A DNA stretch of 64,000 bases from Viola odorata (GCA_963691705.1 OY829542.1:2611688-2675687); one strand, 5' to 3'. Positions 9,020 to 21,549 are shown, counted from the first letter of the stretch. Notes: a model not told the origin generated them from the letters alone. Program-made: numbers and translations.

Positions 9020-9538
9020 CTATCTTGTGGAAACAGCATAGGCACTTCTGCTTCTTGGGAAAACATCCTTCTTGGCGTTGAAATATTCATCACCATCATC
9101 ATCACCATCATCAAAGTGACAAGAATAATCTTCATCAATCCTTCCAATACCAACACTACTAGGCACTTTGGCCGGCGCTGCTGCTGATTTTTCCCGATCG
9201 AGTCCTTGTTTTTGTCGAAAAAATTCAGTTTCGTCCTCAATCTTGCTCCTCCTCACCATCAAGTTACTACTACTCCTCGCGGAAGCTGCCCTTACGAGCT
9301 CTCTATAATCTTCGTCGGCGTTTCTTGATTTTTCACCCGACCCAACGCTAAAGCTCCGAGGCATGGCGTCCGTGGGGCACCCCATCGGCACCGCGCCAAA
9401 AGTAGCATGTTCACAATGGTCCAATTCGGACAGGCCCCTGATGTAAAAGTCCTTCACCTTCCTCAGCATCTTTATGGGTGCCTTAATGCATTTGCTCACC
9501 TTGCTCTCTTTGCCACTCTTTTTAATGATGGTGGCCAT
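9020..9538 (-). CDS. Plant-specific small basic protein, tandem family copy 4 (intact)
   Basis: A single-exon gene of 172 residues, the only undamaged copy of the array. Blocks in order: basic N-terminus with SKCIKAPIKMLRKVKDFYIR (about 14-33), FGAVPMGCPTDAMPRSFSVG (about 47-66), an acidic stretch then RELVRAASARSSSN (about 78-91), SSVGIGRIDEDYSCHFDD followed by an Asp-rich run (about 130-152), and a C-terminal FPRSRSAYAVSTR. Repeated R/S-x-S motifs suggest phosphorylation sites. I see no signal peptide, membrane span or enzyme motif. I recognise the general look of an unnamed plant family but no function. The start at 9538 is supported by alignment with the MG(T/I)KK starts of the sisters. 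A TATAAATAG lies about 135 bases upstream. Confidence 0.8.
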   Translation of the reverse strand: MATIIKKSGKESKVSKCIKAPIKMLRKVKDFYIRGLSELDHCEHATFGAVPMGCPTDAMPRSFSVGSGEKSRNADEDYRELVRAASARSSSNLMVRRSKIEDETEFFRQKQGLDREKSAAAPAKVPSSVGIGRIDEDYSCHFDDGDDDGDEYFNAKKDVFPRSRSAYAVSTR

Positions 9539-9671
9539 TTGAGAAACTTGAAATAATTATATAGAGTTCTTTGTTTTGTGTGGAGGAGGAGGAGGAGGTT
9601 GTGGCCAGGAGAAATGAGAGATTAGATCGTATGTATTTCTTGTTTGTGAATATGTAATGGTAAGAAAAACT

Positions 9672-9682
9672 ATCTATTTATA
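9672..9682 (-). promoter_or_regulatory. TATA box candidate for family copy 4
   Basis: On the minus strand the sequence reads GATATAAATAG about 135 bases upstream of the ATG at 9538. It is the best TATA match in this AT-rich leader. This is inference from position and motif only. Confidence 0.4.
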
Positions 9683-12600
9683 TCAGGATTTTACGAGGAT
9701 TATGTTACTTACTAATATGTTTATATAAGAAAATTAAGAGAGAATGTGACCTAATTTTAAAAAAAGAATCTCAATCATTACCGTTTGCCATTTCGTAATA
9801 TTTCACATACTAATAAATTTTTTATACTAACTGATGTGTCAAAATTCGGATGATAATCATGTTATACTTTAAATGATGTGACTCTAAATGAATTAAAGTA
9901 TTGTCACATGAATTAAAATTTATCAATATCTATAACACTACTCATCGTATTATATATTTGTTTGGAACATTTATCACATATGATATGGAATTATTCCATC
10001 AAAACTTATAAGGAGCAATTAGGGTTGGAAATAATAAGAGATTAATCATGACACTCCAATTATGTAAGAGAGGTTACAGTACATTTTACCCGTTAATAGA
10101 TCAACTTAATTAGTATGAATATGACTTTTTTAAATATTTGTAACAAAAAAATAAAATATACGGGGCGACTTTTTCAAACCAAAACATTGGATTTGAGAAT
10201 CTAAGATGACAAAAGAAAACACACATTATTGATAGCATGAGCCGTTTCGGGTTTGACTTGGTTATCTACAAATGTTGAACTTCTCCTATAATCAAGTTTT
10301 AGTTTATAATTAATTAATTAAGGTATGTTTAATAATTATGTGGCCTGCAATATTCACTAAATCCAAGCAAAAAAGAACAAAATTTTCTTGTGTAGAAAAA
10401 ATGGTATACAGACTGCAAGCTCATTACGTACGGCTAGGGTTGTGGAAAATTCAAGGGTTGGCGAATTTTGTCTGTTTTTCCCACTTAATACGTACTCTTA
10501 TTTATTCTTCTTCTTTTTTAAGTGGTAATTAAGTTCGTGAATCTCGTATCAGTGAGCGTCTCAATTTTGCTATTAGTACGAGATATACCGGTCTCGGTTA
10601 AAATATCGATCTCGATTGGCATACTGAAATTCTATTTTTATATTTATATATACAATTACATACAAATTTAGAAGCATTTAATACAGTTATGATATATTTT
10701 TTAGTATTAGAATGACACGTACAATCCATATCGGTCGGTATTTGATCGGTACTGGTATAAACCGAGATAGAAATCGAGATGATACATAATATTTTCTATC
10801 TCGTTTTTTCTATTTGAATGAGACTAGAATGGTATCACATTTATTAATTGTATTAGTATAAGTTATCAAAATCAAATGGACACATTAGCATTATAATAGG
10901 TTTGTTGTTATGTTTGTTTTACAGAAAGAAAGACTAGTGAACCATATGCATATGATTCACTCAAGTGCCTCTCTGATCAGTTTCCGCGACAAATAACTCA
11001 TTATATAAAATTAAACTAATTAAGTTCAACTTTTATTTCCGACAATTTTGAATCTTTTACTTAAGGAAAAAAATATCAAATTACTCGTATTAATTATTTG
11101 TTTTTGGCATTTAAAAAAAGGATTTTTAGTATTTATTTACTATAAGGTAATCTAAAATTTAAGTATTTTTTTTTATTACAAATCGACTCATCTAATTTAC
11201 AAATTAGCTATCATCACAAGAGAATGTTTCAAACCATATTCTTTTAAACATATGCTTACGCAAATGGTTGCATCAGAGCCTTATAATGCCACTACAAAGT
11301 GTTGGGTCGTCGCCTACGTCGCCCTCGTGCCAACCAGATTTTGCTTAGGCATATATATACATGTTTTGAAAAATCAAGTGAAGTGCTGCTTTCTCAAAAT
11401 AGAGTTTGAAACACACATTCTACTTATTAAAATGACAAGTATAACCATTATTATATATTTAATTTTGATACATTTTTTGTCTATAAGATAATATTATGAT
11501 ATTTCCTGAAAAAAATTAACACATTGAAACTATTACCAAAACTATTAAAATAAATTCTTCCTTTATATTTTTATTCTCAAATTATTTAAAAAATTCATTA
11601 ACAAAATATCTAAGTTTACATAAATATTTCTTTTATTATTTTTTCAAAATATATTAATTATTTTATTCACTTTATATTTGTAGTTTTAATTAATAATGAA
11701 AAACCTTACCATCAAATATCTAAGAAACTTGTATTATTAATTAACCTACCAATATGATTTTATTAGAAATAGATATGGAAGAATCAAACAGATCAAAAAC
11801 TTCCGTCCATGGTTTAGGGTTTAGGTTCCAATGTTTTTCCTAATTACACCATTTTTTTTTAAACAATTCTTGATTACACCATGGTCGATGGTTCGTTGCC
11901 AATTTAGCTAGGAAATCCAAAAGAAAAGAATCAAAAAGAACAGAAACCCTATTCTTTCTTGGTGCAGAAATATTAGACCTTCATTTTCATCTTCAGCTGA
12001 ATTTTAGGAAATTTCATCTCTAGTAAGTCATTCACGATTAAATCCACCACAAATGAAAGACTTAATCAACTATATTATATATGAAAAACTCGATTATCTT
12101 TTGTGTACGTGTGTAACCAGCTTATTTATTGGATGATCCTTGCAAAACATTGAGAGAAAAATTTAGAGTACTATATAACTTCTCCACGTATATTTTAAGA
12201 ATGATAGTAACGTTAGATTTGAATAGAATTTAAGTTGTTCCCTAACCTTATGAACAATCCCAAGAACCAAAACAAATCGATTATAGAATGATTAATATAC
12301 ATAAACAGCGGAAGCGTACCTGTATTAGCCGATGCCATGGAATTGGAAAGGGACTTTTGGTCTTCTGGAGGATGAAATTCTCTCAGGCAAATGGAAACCA
12401 AAGCTCTTGCACAGAACCCTTATTTCTGTTTTCTATATTCTTTATTTTTCTGTATCGTTCTGTTTTCTTGATGAAGAGCCTTTAAATACAATAGAGAAAT
12501 TCCTCCAGGGACCAATTCCCAAATAACCAAAATATTACTTACTAATCGGTCCATTAACAATTAGTAATTAATCCGGGAATCTGCACAAACGTTAATTTTG

Positions 12601-13439
12601 CCCCTCGCACTTCTTGATTAGATAATTCATACCATAAACTTTATTAGATCACTCGATTGGTCTAAATTCAATTAACGGTAACGGATACTAATATATACGT
12701 TATTGTCCAAAATCCAACAAGTAATACTCCAACGAAAAAATGAAAAATCAAAAGAACGTATCTCAAGCATGTTACCAATTTCCGTTTGATTTTGCGTAGC
12801 TACCAAATGACTATGGTATAGCTTTGTATATGACATCTGCAAAAGATCGAGTCTCTTTTCTTTATAGGTTTCCAGAAAGGTATCATATTTCATAACCTGC
12901 AAAAAAAAAACTCCACATTACGGGAGATATCCTCTCAAACTACATTTATTATACATATACTTTCCACACACAAAAAAAAAATCATACACTAACCACGACA
13001 CATACGTACTATAAATTATGTAGCATGTGATTGTGACACTAAATTTTCTACAATAATAAAGATCCAATCTCACCTTATTGATCCAGTCTGGTGCCTACTC
13101 AAAATCTTTAATCATTGTTTATTTATATTATTCAACCGAAATTACTTACATTATTAATCGATGAGCTTCTAATCACATTGGTACTTATTCGAAGATAAAT
13201 AGAGATTAGATTTTGATATTTTAGTCCTTATTGTTTTATTTGCAATGTCTATTTACCGCAAAAGAAATTGTAAAAATAAACCATAACTATCAATTCTACT
13301 AATCTCTCCCAAATTAAAATCCTCTAAAATCTACATCAAAGGCTATCCAATATTAATAGCCATTTAATTATTTACACTCCATCTTTTCTATCATGTATCA
13401 AAATTACTGGTTAGATAAGAAATAATGGATTGACCTCCT
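9683..13439. other. Long AT-rich spacer without recognised gene
   Basis: No splice-bounded exon or conserved protein block is visible. The segment at 10540-10810 contains short motifs such as CGGTACTGGTATAAACCGAG and may be an old transposable-element remnant. The segment around 12300-12530 is less AT-rich and could be a repeat, but I could not assign it. Confidence 0.5.
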
Positions 13440-13665
13440 CTAATTTTCTCTTAAACATGATCAGTCATGTTAGAAGAATTTAAACCGTTCAATAAAATTG
13501 GACAGATGAGATTAAAAATTCAAATAATTAATGAGTTGACCACTTGTTGAATTTTATTGATTGGTCAACTCATTAATGACTTGAATTTTTAATCTCATTC
13601 GTCCAATTTTATTGAACGATTCAAATTTTTCTAACATGACTGATGATGTTTAACGGAAAATTAGA
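13440..13665. repeat. Long near-perfect inverted repeat (foldback)
   Basis: The left arm (13440-13543) and right arm (13562-13665) are about 104 bases each and pair over their whole length with few mismatches; for example TTAATGAGTTGACCA on the left faces TGGTCAACTCATTAA on the right. The loop is about 18 bases. Transcribed, it would form a long hairpin. It looks like a foldback MITE or inverted duplication. I see no CTCCCTCCG ends, so it is not one of the Stowaway-like elements of this window. Confidence 0.8.
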
Positions 13666-16030
13666 AAAGCCGAATCCAGAAATAATATATTATAATATTC
13701 GGTTCACTGCTCACTAATGCATTCATTAATAACATAATATTGCTTATTAGTAGTAAAATAAGAACTAAAGTGTAGTTAATTTTCCAGGATACTTATTTTC
13801 CATCCTATAAAAACTTGTAATTTGAATGGAAAAATAAAGAAATGAAGAAAAAGGTTCATTCGAGTTAACATTAATTTTATTCGCATCAAATTAATTCATT
13901 TGGCAGTAAACTGCTATCTAGCGGGTAAACGTTTGTAATGTTTTGCAAGAAATGAATATACCAGACTACTCACTTCAGCCACTTATTTTTAATGTAATAC
14001 TTTTAAAGTTATTGAGTTAAGATTAATTTTGTTTATACCGAATTAGTTCACGAAAGAGTGAAGTACATAGCCGGTAATTTCTGAAACGACCTCCATGTAA
14101 TATTATTTAATGAATGAAAGTATCGAACTATTCGCATCATCGACTAGTTTTCTAATAAGAATTTGTTTAAGTTTGGAGGAAAATCCTGAGTAACGTGGCA
14201 GCTTGAGATTGGAAGTGATGGGGTGCACGTTAGAGCGGGGCAGTAAGCAGCCCAGAAGCAAAAAATGGGAAAATGGCAGTCAAAGGAAAAAGACTGGATA
14301 AGCTTTTTCCCCATACATTGCACAACCGAGGCCGAGGCGTACAGTCAAAGCCAAAAAAACTGTGATGGTCAAACTGCTTAGCTGGCACTTTACTCGAAAT
14401 ATATATATACAGTATATATAAAAAAGCCTGAGGCTTATGGGGCCCACCCTATAGTCTTTTGTTTTTTGTTTTTTAATTGAAATCTTAGATTTCTTAACCT
14501 TAGTAAACCAATGTTTTTATAACGTAGTAAATCATAAAAATGTTGAACGAACTTTACGTTTTGTTCAAACAAAGATAGTAATAACTAATAACGTCTATTT
14601 CATATTTTTCATCAATTCATAATTTTTCTTTATTATTATTCTCTCGATTCTCTAAAAAAATCTCAATTCATTTTTATTACAATTAAGGTAATAATTATTT
14701 ATTATTTTTATTATATTTTTAACTAATTGTTCTCAATTATTTTATTAATTACGTCTAATTAATACTAATTTTAATTGTTCAATATATTAAAAAAATAATC
14801 ACGAGATTATTTTAATATTATGTTTGTAGATACTTTAGGGAAAAAAGAAGGTGGGTTAATTAAATTAATTAAGAAATTGGTGAGAAATATTCCGATTTGG
14901 TTAAATCGAGAAGGTATGGAAGTAAGGGGGTTTGGTGGACTTTAGTGGAAATCGAGTGTCTTTTACTCTTTTTGCTTCGTGCGCTTACCTCTCTTTGCAG
15001 TGAAAGACGAGTTTGTCCCTTCGATAATTTCAAATTAAACAAAGGTATTTTAATTTGGAAGGATTTGAGTTTCCTTTTTAGGTAAATGCATCTATTTTTG
15101 CCAAAGAATATCATTCTTTGCTTGCCTACATACAAATGATTTGTTCTCACTTTTTTTTAAAAAAAACTTATAAAAATAACTCCGCGTTAATACTTAATAT
15201 CCGAATGACAACTTTGATTTGTAATTTGTTTAATTTGAACTTGACTTTCGTCAATTAATAAAAATGTTAATTTCTCAGTCCAGAACTCATTAATTAATAT
15301 CCACAAACTAAATGTGATGCGTGTGTGCATGTAGTAATATTAGATGTTACTGGCCACTCACTTGTTTTTTCTTATTTGAACTCGCAAGGATTTGGACAAA
15401 AAGGGAGAGACAAATTTTAGACAAAGCATTGATTGCCATTTACTATTATCATCTTCCAACTTTGTCTAGAAATTACTAGAATTTTGTGTAAAGGCTATTT
15501 TGGGAAAATCTTTTACTGAATTTATTGCAACAACAAACAAAATAAATAAATAAAAAGTTTTCAAAATTTACAACACACCCCCATATTTTATGGTAATTAT
15601 TAATTAATTACACAAATAGTAGTAGTAATTTGAAAGTAAATTTTGACATGCAAATATTTATATGTTTTTGATAGTTTTTTTCTTCTGAAAATTGCGATTG
15701 AGTTGAGAGGGGTGTGAGTGTAATTTCACAAAAGCTTAGTGAAGTGTGTTAGTGTAATTATCAATGTAATTCAGAGATAAGATTAGTGTGGGATTACTGC
15801 ACGTGTGGCCCTCGAGTCGAGGGGCTTATTTACCGGCTGGTTACCCTTGGTTCCCGGTCATCCAGTTTTTTTCCTTCCCTCTTTCCAAAAAGACAAAAAA
15901 AAAAACGAAAAAAGAAGGTTTTTTCTGTTATTATTAATTATTAAATTATCATTACACAAACAACATTCATCAATTATTATTAGTATTACTTTTTAGTAAT
16001 TTTATTTTTTGCCAGAGCTTTTATTATTTT
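13666..16030. other. AT-rich spacer upstream of the U-box gene
   Basis: No conserved coding segment. From about 15700 the sequence is the distal upstream region of the PUB30/31-like gene, with the transcript leader beginning somewhere after about 16030 (pyrimidine-rich CTCTCTCATC context). Confidence 0.5.
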
Positions 16031-16253
16031 CCGTGTAGGGCTCCTTCCTCGCTCTTGTGTGTGAAAATCTCTCTCATCAAACAACTGCCTCAAAAAGAAA
16101 GTGCAGAAGCCAGTAGAGTCAAGAAAAGAGCAGAAGCAAGCAGTAGAGTTCTGTGCTGATAATTACCTCTTTTTTTCTCTTGCGGGGGCCTCATCTGTTG
16201 ATGAGAGAAATCAGACATCTGGGCTCCAAAGGAAAGGAGCGATTACTGTTTAG

Positions 16254-16523
16254 GTAAGACTTACTTACCTGTTCAATTTGTTTGAAAAGTACAAAACTTC
16301 AAGAAAATGGTGTATATATGGAGAGGGGGAGAAGGTGAAGTTTTGGGAAATAATGGTTGAGATTAGGGGAGAAGAGGAATTGGGCGTTTGTGTAATTTAC
16401 TTGTGATTTTGGGAATTGGGGTATTTGGGCAGTTAAGTTTCTTTTTTCATTCCAAACCATTTTTTTATTTTCTAAAATGCCACCTAGATGTAATGTGCGT
16501 TGAAGGGTGCCTGTCATTTGCAG
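16254..16523 (+). other. Probable leader intron of the U-box gene
   Basis: A donor TTTAG|GTAAGAC at 16254 and an acceptor CATTTGCAG ending at 16523 bracket a T-rich stretch in the 5' leader, upstream of the ATG at 16607. Acceptor choice is uncertain; another AG lies at 16605, just before the start codon. Confidence 0.5.
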
Positions 16524-16606
16524 ATTTTGAGATTTTGAGGGGATTGTTTTTGGTTAGAAGAGTTTTGTTTTTCTTGGTCATTATTTTGATTTGAATTCTT
16601 GCAAGA

Positions 16607-17956
16607 ATGCCTATGTATCAGTCGTCTAGGAGGGATGGGAGTGTGGGGTTTGATGGGCATGTCCTGGATCTGGACACTGCAGTAAAAGATGGGGTTTTGG
16701 GTGGTGTGGGTGGTGGTGGTGGTGGTGGAGTTATTGGCGCTGGCGTTGGTGAGAAATTGGATATAAAGAAGATGATTGAGGAGCTTGATTTAGCAGATGT
16801 CCCTTCTGTTTTTATCTGCCCAATCTCCCTTGAGCCAATGCAAGACCCAGTTACTCTTTGCACTGGCCAAACGTATGAGAGGTCCAACATTCTCAAATGG
16901 TTCAGTTTAGGGCACTACACTTGCCCCACTACAATGCAGGAACTCTGGGATGACTCGGTAACGCCAAATAGAACCCTCTGCCATTTGATTTACACTTGGT
17001 ATTCGCAAAAGTATCTGCTCATGAAGAAGAGAGCAGAAGATGTGCAGGGAAGGGCAACTGAACTTATTGAGACGTTGAAGAAAGTGAAGGGCCAGGCTCG
17101 AGTTCAGGCGTTGAAGGAGCTACAACGAGTTGTGGCAGTCCATGCCACGGCTAGGAAGGCAGTGATTGATGGTGGTGGAGTGGCTGTTATTTCATCGTTG
17201 CTTGGTCCATTTACCACACATGCTGTTGGTTCTGAGGTAATTGGGATTCTAGTGCATTTGTCGCTTGATTCTGAATCAATGTCCAATTTATTGCAGCCTG
17301 CAAAAATTTCATTAATGGTGGATATATTGAATGAAGGGTCAATTGAGACGAAAATTAATTGCACTAGATTGATTGAGAAACTTATGGAAGTGAAGGATTT
17401 TCGAGCTGAACTCGTTTCAAGTCATAGCCTATTAGTTGGATTGATGAGGGTTGTAAAGGATAAGAGGCACAGCAATGGAGTTTTGCCAGGGCTCAGCCTC
17501 CTCAAATCAATATGCTTGCATACGGAAGTCAGGAGTTTGATTGTGAGCATTGGTGTTGTCTCTCAGTTGGTTGAATTATTGCCTTCTTTGGATCCTATTT
17601 GCTTGGAATTATCACTTTCCATATTAGATACGTTGTCTGCAGTACCTGAGGGAAGACTGGCATTGAAGGATTCTCCAAACACAATACCAAACATGGTTAG
17701 GCTATTGATGAGAATTTCTGAAAGTTGTACTCAATATGCGCTGTCGATTTTGTGGTCTGTATGCAAACTTGCTCCTGAGGAATGCTCATCAGTTGCTGTG
17801 GATGCCGGTCTGGCAGCAAAGCTGCTGCTTGTAATTCAGAGTGGTTGTAATCCAGTCTTGAAGCAGCAGTCCGCAGAGCTTTTGAAGCTATGTAGCCTAA
17901 ATTATACAGATACCATTTTCATTTCCAAGTGCAAGCTTACACGAACGATTCAATGA
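16607..17956 (+). CDS. PUB30/31: U-box E3 ubiquitin ligase with ARM-like repeats, PUB30/PUB31 type
   Basis: A 449-residue protein in one coding exon, the family's usual length and structure. The N-terminus MPMYQSSRRD and DLDTAVKDGVLGG are family signatures, interrupted by a glycine-rich tract (about 32-48). The U-box spans about 65-134: VPSVFICPISLEPMQDPVTL, then CTGQTYERSNILKWF and TCPTTMQELWDD. This RING-like fold without zinc binds the E2 and promotes transfer of ubiquitin to substrates. The rest (about 150-440) is helical ARM-like sequence for substrate binding, ending SKCKLTRTIQ, as in Arabidopsis PUB30 and PUB31. In Arabidopsis this group is linked to salt and ABA responses; that is family knowledge, not shown here. 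The leader appears to hold an intron. Confidence 0.95.
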   Translation: MPMYQSSRRDGSVGFDGHVLDLDTAVKDGVLGGVGGGGGGGVIGAGVGEKLDIKKMIEELDLADVPSVFICPISLEPMQDPVTLCTGQTYERSNILKWFSLGHYTCPTTMQELWDDSVTPNRTLCHLIYTWYSQKYLLMKKRAEDVQGRATELIETLKKVKGQARVQALKELQRVVAVHATARKAVIDGGGVAVISSLLGPFTTHAVGSEVIGILVHLSLDSESMSNLLQPAKISLMVDILNEGSIETKINCTRLIEKLMEVKDFRAELVSSHSLLVGLMRVVKDKRHSNGVLPGLSLLKSICLHTEVRSLIVSIGVVSQLVELLPSLDPICLELSLSILDTLSAVPEGRLALKDSPNTIPNMVRLLMRISESCTQYALSILWSVCKLAPEECSSVAVDAGLAAKLLLVIQSGCNPVLKQQSAELLKLCSLNYTDTIFISKCKLTRTIQ

Positions 17957-19036
17957 GGAGGAATTTCTCAATTGTATTCACAGGCCTTCAGCGCTGCTAC
18001 TAAGGGAAAATGTGGCATCCGGCCAGATTTAAGGCAATGAATCTGCTCAAATCAACCAGCATATGAAATGGTGGGGTTTGAGGTAGGAATTTACGCTCCT
18101 GTATATAATTCAGTATTTCAGTTCCTGCAATTGATTCATTATACATGAAGGGTCATAATATGCGACATCTCAACACCTTGTGTGATGCGGTGGATTTTTG
18201 TTCACCGCTCATATTAGATGGTATTTTTTGTGTGGATGCTTTCTCTAATAACCCCCCGTCAAGAAGAGAGCATTGGTGTTTACCTGTAATGAATTTGTGC
18301 TGGGGTATTATTGTTGGATAATGATACCGTATTCGCGCAACGAAATGGAGATATCGATTGCAATTTGTAACAGTGAAGCAATTGCTTTGCTCCACGAGGT
18401 CCTGTTTATCTCCCGAGTTCTTCCTCCCGGCTTCAGGGACCTCCTCCAACTTCTTCTATTTCAGCTTTGTGCAGTTTTGCTTTTGACCCTAGAGTTGTAG
18501 AGATGGACCTTTGGCCCTCAACATTGTCAATTCAAATGTGTAGAAATGAAATTGGCCATTTTATATTTAACTTCCATCTTATTTTTCAAATTTCTTCAAG
18601 ATGATGATGCTATACATTCATGTCTATTTTTTTTTGGGGCTCATTTGAGTATTGTCTGGATCTCAAAAGGATGATTCTTTTAGCAATTCTCGTGACTCGA
18701 ACTCGAAATTTCGGTTATAAATCTTGTAGGGAATGAGAACTTGTCAATCTGTGGCTTCATTACATGTGGTGACAGGTGAGTTGATTACTTCTCTAGCTAT
18801 ATTTGGTGATGATCAGTGACACTCGGGCGCGATATGTGCTTTCCTTTTTCCCTTTAAAAGGGAAGTGTTAAGGACTGGACCCATAGTCACTCAATCACTG
18901 TTGCAATGAAAAGAAAGAGAAGAAAGTTGAGAGCTATCACTGAACAGTGACGTTGAATCGCTATTTAGTAGCAGTACATTACTATTATGATGTGATTTTT
19001 CTTGGTTGCTTGGTTGTATTTTGTAAGTATCTAGTA
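17957..19036. other. 3' flank of the U-box gene and spacer
   Basis: The first few hundred bases are probably 3' untranslated sequence of the U-box gene. Beyond about 18550 I see no feature until the MITE at 19037. Confidence 0.5.
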
Positions 19037-19269
19037 CTCCTTCCGTCTTTTATTAACTGTCGCTTTGACTTTGGACACGCATATTGAGGAGTTCGGATGA
19101 CTCACTATTTGACCCCAAAAAAATCCGTATTTTTTTTTGAACGTACGTTAAGGATTAACGAACGTCCGAGAAAAAATTCGGGGCAAAATTGTCTCAAATA
19201 GTAATTCATCTGGGCTCCTCAATATGCGTGTCCAAAGTCAAAGCGACAGTTAATAAAAGACGGAGGGAG
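19037..19269. mobile_element. Stowaway-like MITE (family A)
   Basis: TA-flanked element with ends CTCCTTCCGTCTTTTATTAA and TTAATAAAAGACGGAGGGAG. The foldback core contains GGATGACTCACTATTTGACC facing AAATAGTAATTCATC and the ACGTACGTTAAGGATTAACG centre. It is noncoding. Confidence 0.88.
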
Positions 19270-20634
19270 TAGTTCTTAATTTTTATAAAGCATGTTCGAG
19301 GTTATAAATGTCCAAATAAAAGAAAAAAGAATGGTGATTATTGGGCGTGTAGGGAAGGCTGTAGAGTTCGAATTTCACTTTCGTCTGTATAAAATTTAAA
19401 TCTGATAATGGGTGGGGCTCTCTAGTTTTCTCCATGAAGGGGACAGATAAAACTAGTTGGACTGATATGTTTGGCTTCTTCTGGTTCTTGTGCCCCGATT
19501 TTAATATCTTCTTCCTCTCTATTTAACACAAGAAGAAAGCAAAGCGAAAAGTTCCTCTCTAGACCCATCTTTTGCTTCAAACCTGATATATGTTTTCCCC
19601 ATGTATGCAAAATTGAGTGTTAAGGCTCCGCTGACGTGATCTCAATTAGTTTAAAAACTAATTTACAACCTATTATATTTAAGTAAATTAATTAAAGTAA
19701 TATTTAATTTGGGTTATCCTAAAATTTTAATAGGATATAATATGAACATAATTTATTTTTATTAAAATGTGCTTTCAATTTAAGTTATTCGAATCGTTAT
19801 TTTTGCAAGTTAAATTTGTAGGATTTATTTGTATGCGTCACTCAAAAATAATTTGATAAAAAAAAAAAAAATCTCATGTTGATCAAATATGGCCATGTCC
19901 AAACAGTAAAAGTGGAGCCTAATTTGTAGCCAATATTTAGTTATTTATAAGATTGATTATTATTATTTATTAGATTTATAAAAAATATTAAATTAAAAAT
20001 AATTTATTTTGTTGTGTTTAGGTTTAATTGAAAATTATTTACGAATACTGAGATTTAAATTAATCGTTTGGGGTTTAATCGAAAATGTTTACAAATACGG
20101 ACCAAATTAATTATATATTTTTTAAAACAATAAAGAAGACAATTAAATTTAACACAAATTAATTATATAATTTAGATGAACATATCAAGACAATATGATT
20201 AATTAGGAAATACAAATTAATTCTCGACTATCATTAATGCTTAATAACACCAACTAAATGTAAGTTTAACACCACAACTGTTTAGAATTTTTTATGAACG
20301 CGTATTCTAAATTAATTAGTAAGGTGTTTAATTAGAATTCTAATAAATATTGTGAATAAATTAATAGATATATTTTTAAAAATATTTGATATTTAATTTA
20401 TTTATTTATATTTTTTATCATTCTCCAATCAATTTATTTTTTACCAATTAGCTATTTATCCAAATAATTAACACATTGAAAAAGATACAATTTAAAGCCC
20501 AAGGATATACCAAAAAACATATGGCCCATGGATACAATTTATATTTGGCCCAGGAAGTAAAAACTAACATACAAAATAATACCCTAATTACTTAACTCCC
20601 TCCTTCTTTCTTACCTAGCTGCCTTCGCCAGGTA
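19270..20634. other. AT-rich spacer
   Basis: Very AT-rich, with no recognisable coding block, RNA gene or paired element ends. The 19422-19610 open frame has no family resemblance. Confidence 0.5.
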
Positions 20635-20688
20635 GGGATGGCAATGAATAGGTATCCATACTCGGATATCCGCCCGTAACTATATTTA

Positions 20689-21475
20689 GGGTTGTGTAAA
20701 TACCAATTGAATTGAAATTATTATAATACTGTACCGAAGTTTACTCTGTTCAGTCGGTATTTTTTTTGGATATTTTACGGTACGATATACCGAATTATCG
20801 ACCAAATTTTATTCAATACGGTACGCTATTACATTTTGCAGATACGGTATTATCGAACCTGCTGTTTTATATATAAAATATCATACGAGTGTAAGAAAGT
20901 TTGTAATCAGTATTCGTTTCATTACCTGGATTATAATCACTAGAAACCTTCATTCTGGTCAACAAATGACATCTCCTTCAGGCTTCAGCAGAAGAAGCAT
21001 TGATTGGAATTACTGGACTGGACTGATTTTTTAGTATTCGTTGTATTTGAATCATGGATTGGACTTGATTAATATTTTATCTGCCGTAACTAGTGTCATT
21101 ATATATGTATGTTTGTATCACACATATATACAATCTATATTTGTAAGTATCATGCCAACTTAATTTTACTTGTTTAGTACTCCCTCTGGACCATATTAAT
21201 TGACTTCCTGAAATAGTAACATTCAGTAAAGTAAACACTAAAAAGTCAAATAAAGTGTACAGTAACATTCCGTAGAAAAATGACGATTATTGCGGTCCGG
21301 AGGGAGTATTTATTAGACTAATATTTGTATGTTGTACCGAAATTGTTTCGGTAATATAATAACGATATCGATTAATAGAAATTATAATACAATATCTAAT
21401 TTTTTTAGTTTAGCACACCGAATATTAAAATATTTATACCGAAAAATTAAGGTACCGAGTGATGAACACCCCTAA
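20689..21475. mobile_element. Inner hAT-like non-autonomous element rich in CGGTA motifs
   Basis: Starts TTAGGGTTGTGTAAATACC and ends GGTACCGAGTGATGAACACC followed by CCTAA. Internal repeats of ACCGAA, CGGTA and their inverses are characteristic. The same family is seen at 37121-37830, where the edge reads TTAGGGGTGTTCATCGGTCG. No transposase frame is visible. Confidence 0.55.
21189..21306. mobile_element. Short Stowaway-like MITE (family B)
   Basis: TA-flanked, 118 bases, starting CTCCCTCTGGACCATATTAA and ending TATTGCGGTCCGGAGGGAG, with AACATTCAGTAAAG near the left and ACAGTAACATTCCG near the right. The 42869-42996 element is a sister. It is inserted inside the inner hAT-like element. Confidence 0.8.
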
Positions 21476-21549
21476 CCATACCCTTTGACCGGGTAATACC
21501 TGCTTTAATTAGGTATGGTTCGGTTATTACATCCATACCCGAACGGCAC

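Larger units (their letters stand above)
20635..21545. mobile_element. Nested DNA transposon remnants (outer element)
   Basis: The left edge reads AGGGATGGCAATGAATAGG followed by TATCCATACTCGGATATCCG. The right edge carries GACCGGGTAATACC and GGTATGGTTCGG, the mirror-type terminal sequence common in plant non-autonomous hAT-like elements. The outer element is split by a second one (about 20689-21475), which itself holds a small MITE at 21189-21306. The outer right edge abuts the leader of the CRM-domain gene. Exact borders are approximate. Confidence 0.5.

Noticed and set aside
5667..9240. Overlapping minus-strand open frames such as 5555-5881, 6663-6929 and 9001-9240
   Set aside because: They are out-of-frame readings of the tandem family copies and do not contain the family motifs.
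12290..12530. GC-richer island with GCGGAAGCGTACCTG that looked like an LTR edge or exon
   Set aside because: No paired LTR, no TG...CA ends with target duplication, and the open frames on both strands show no conserved block.
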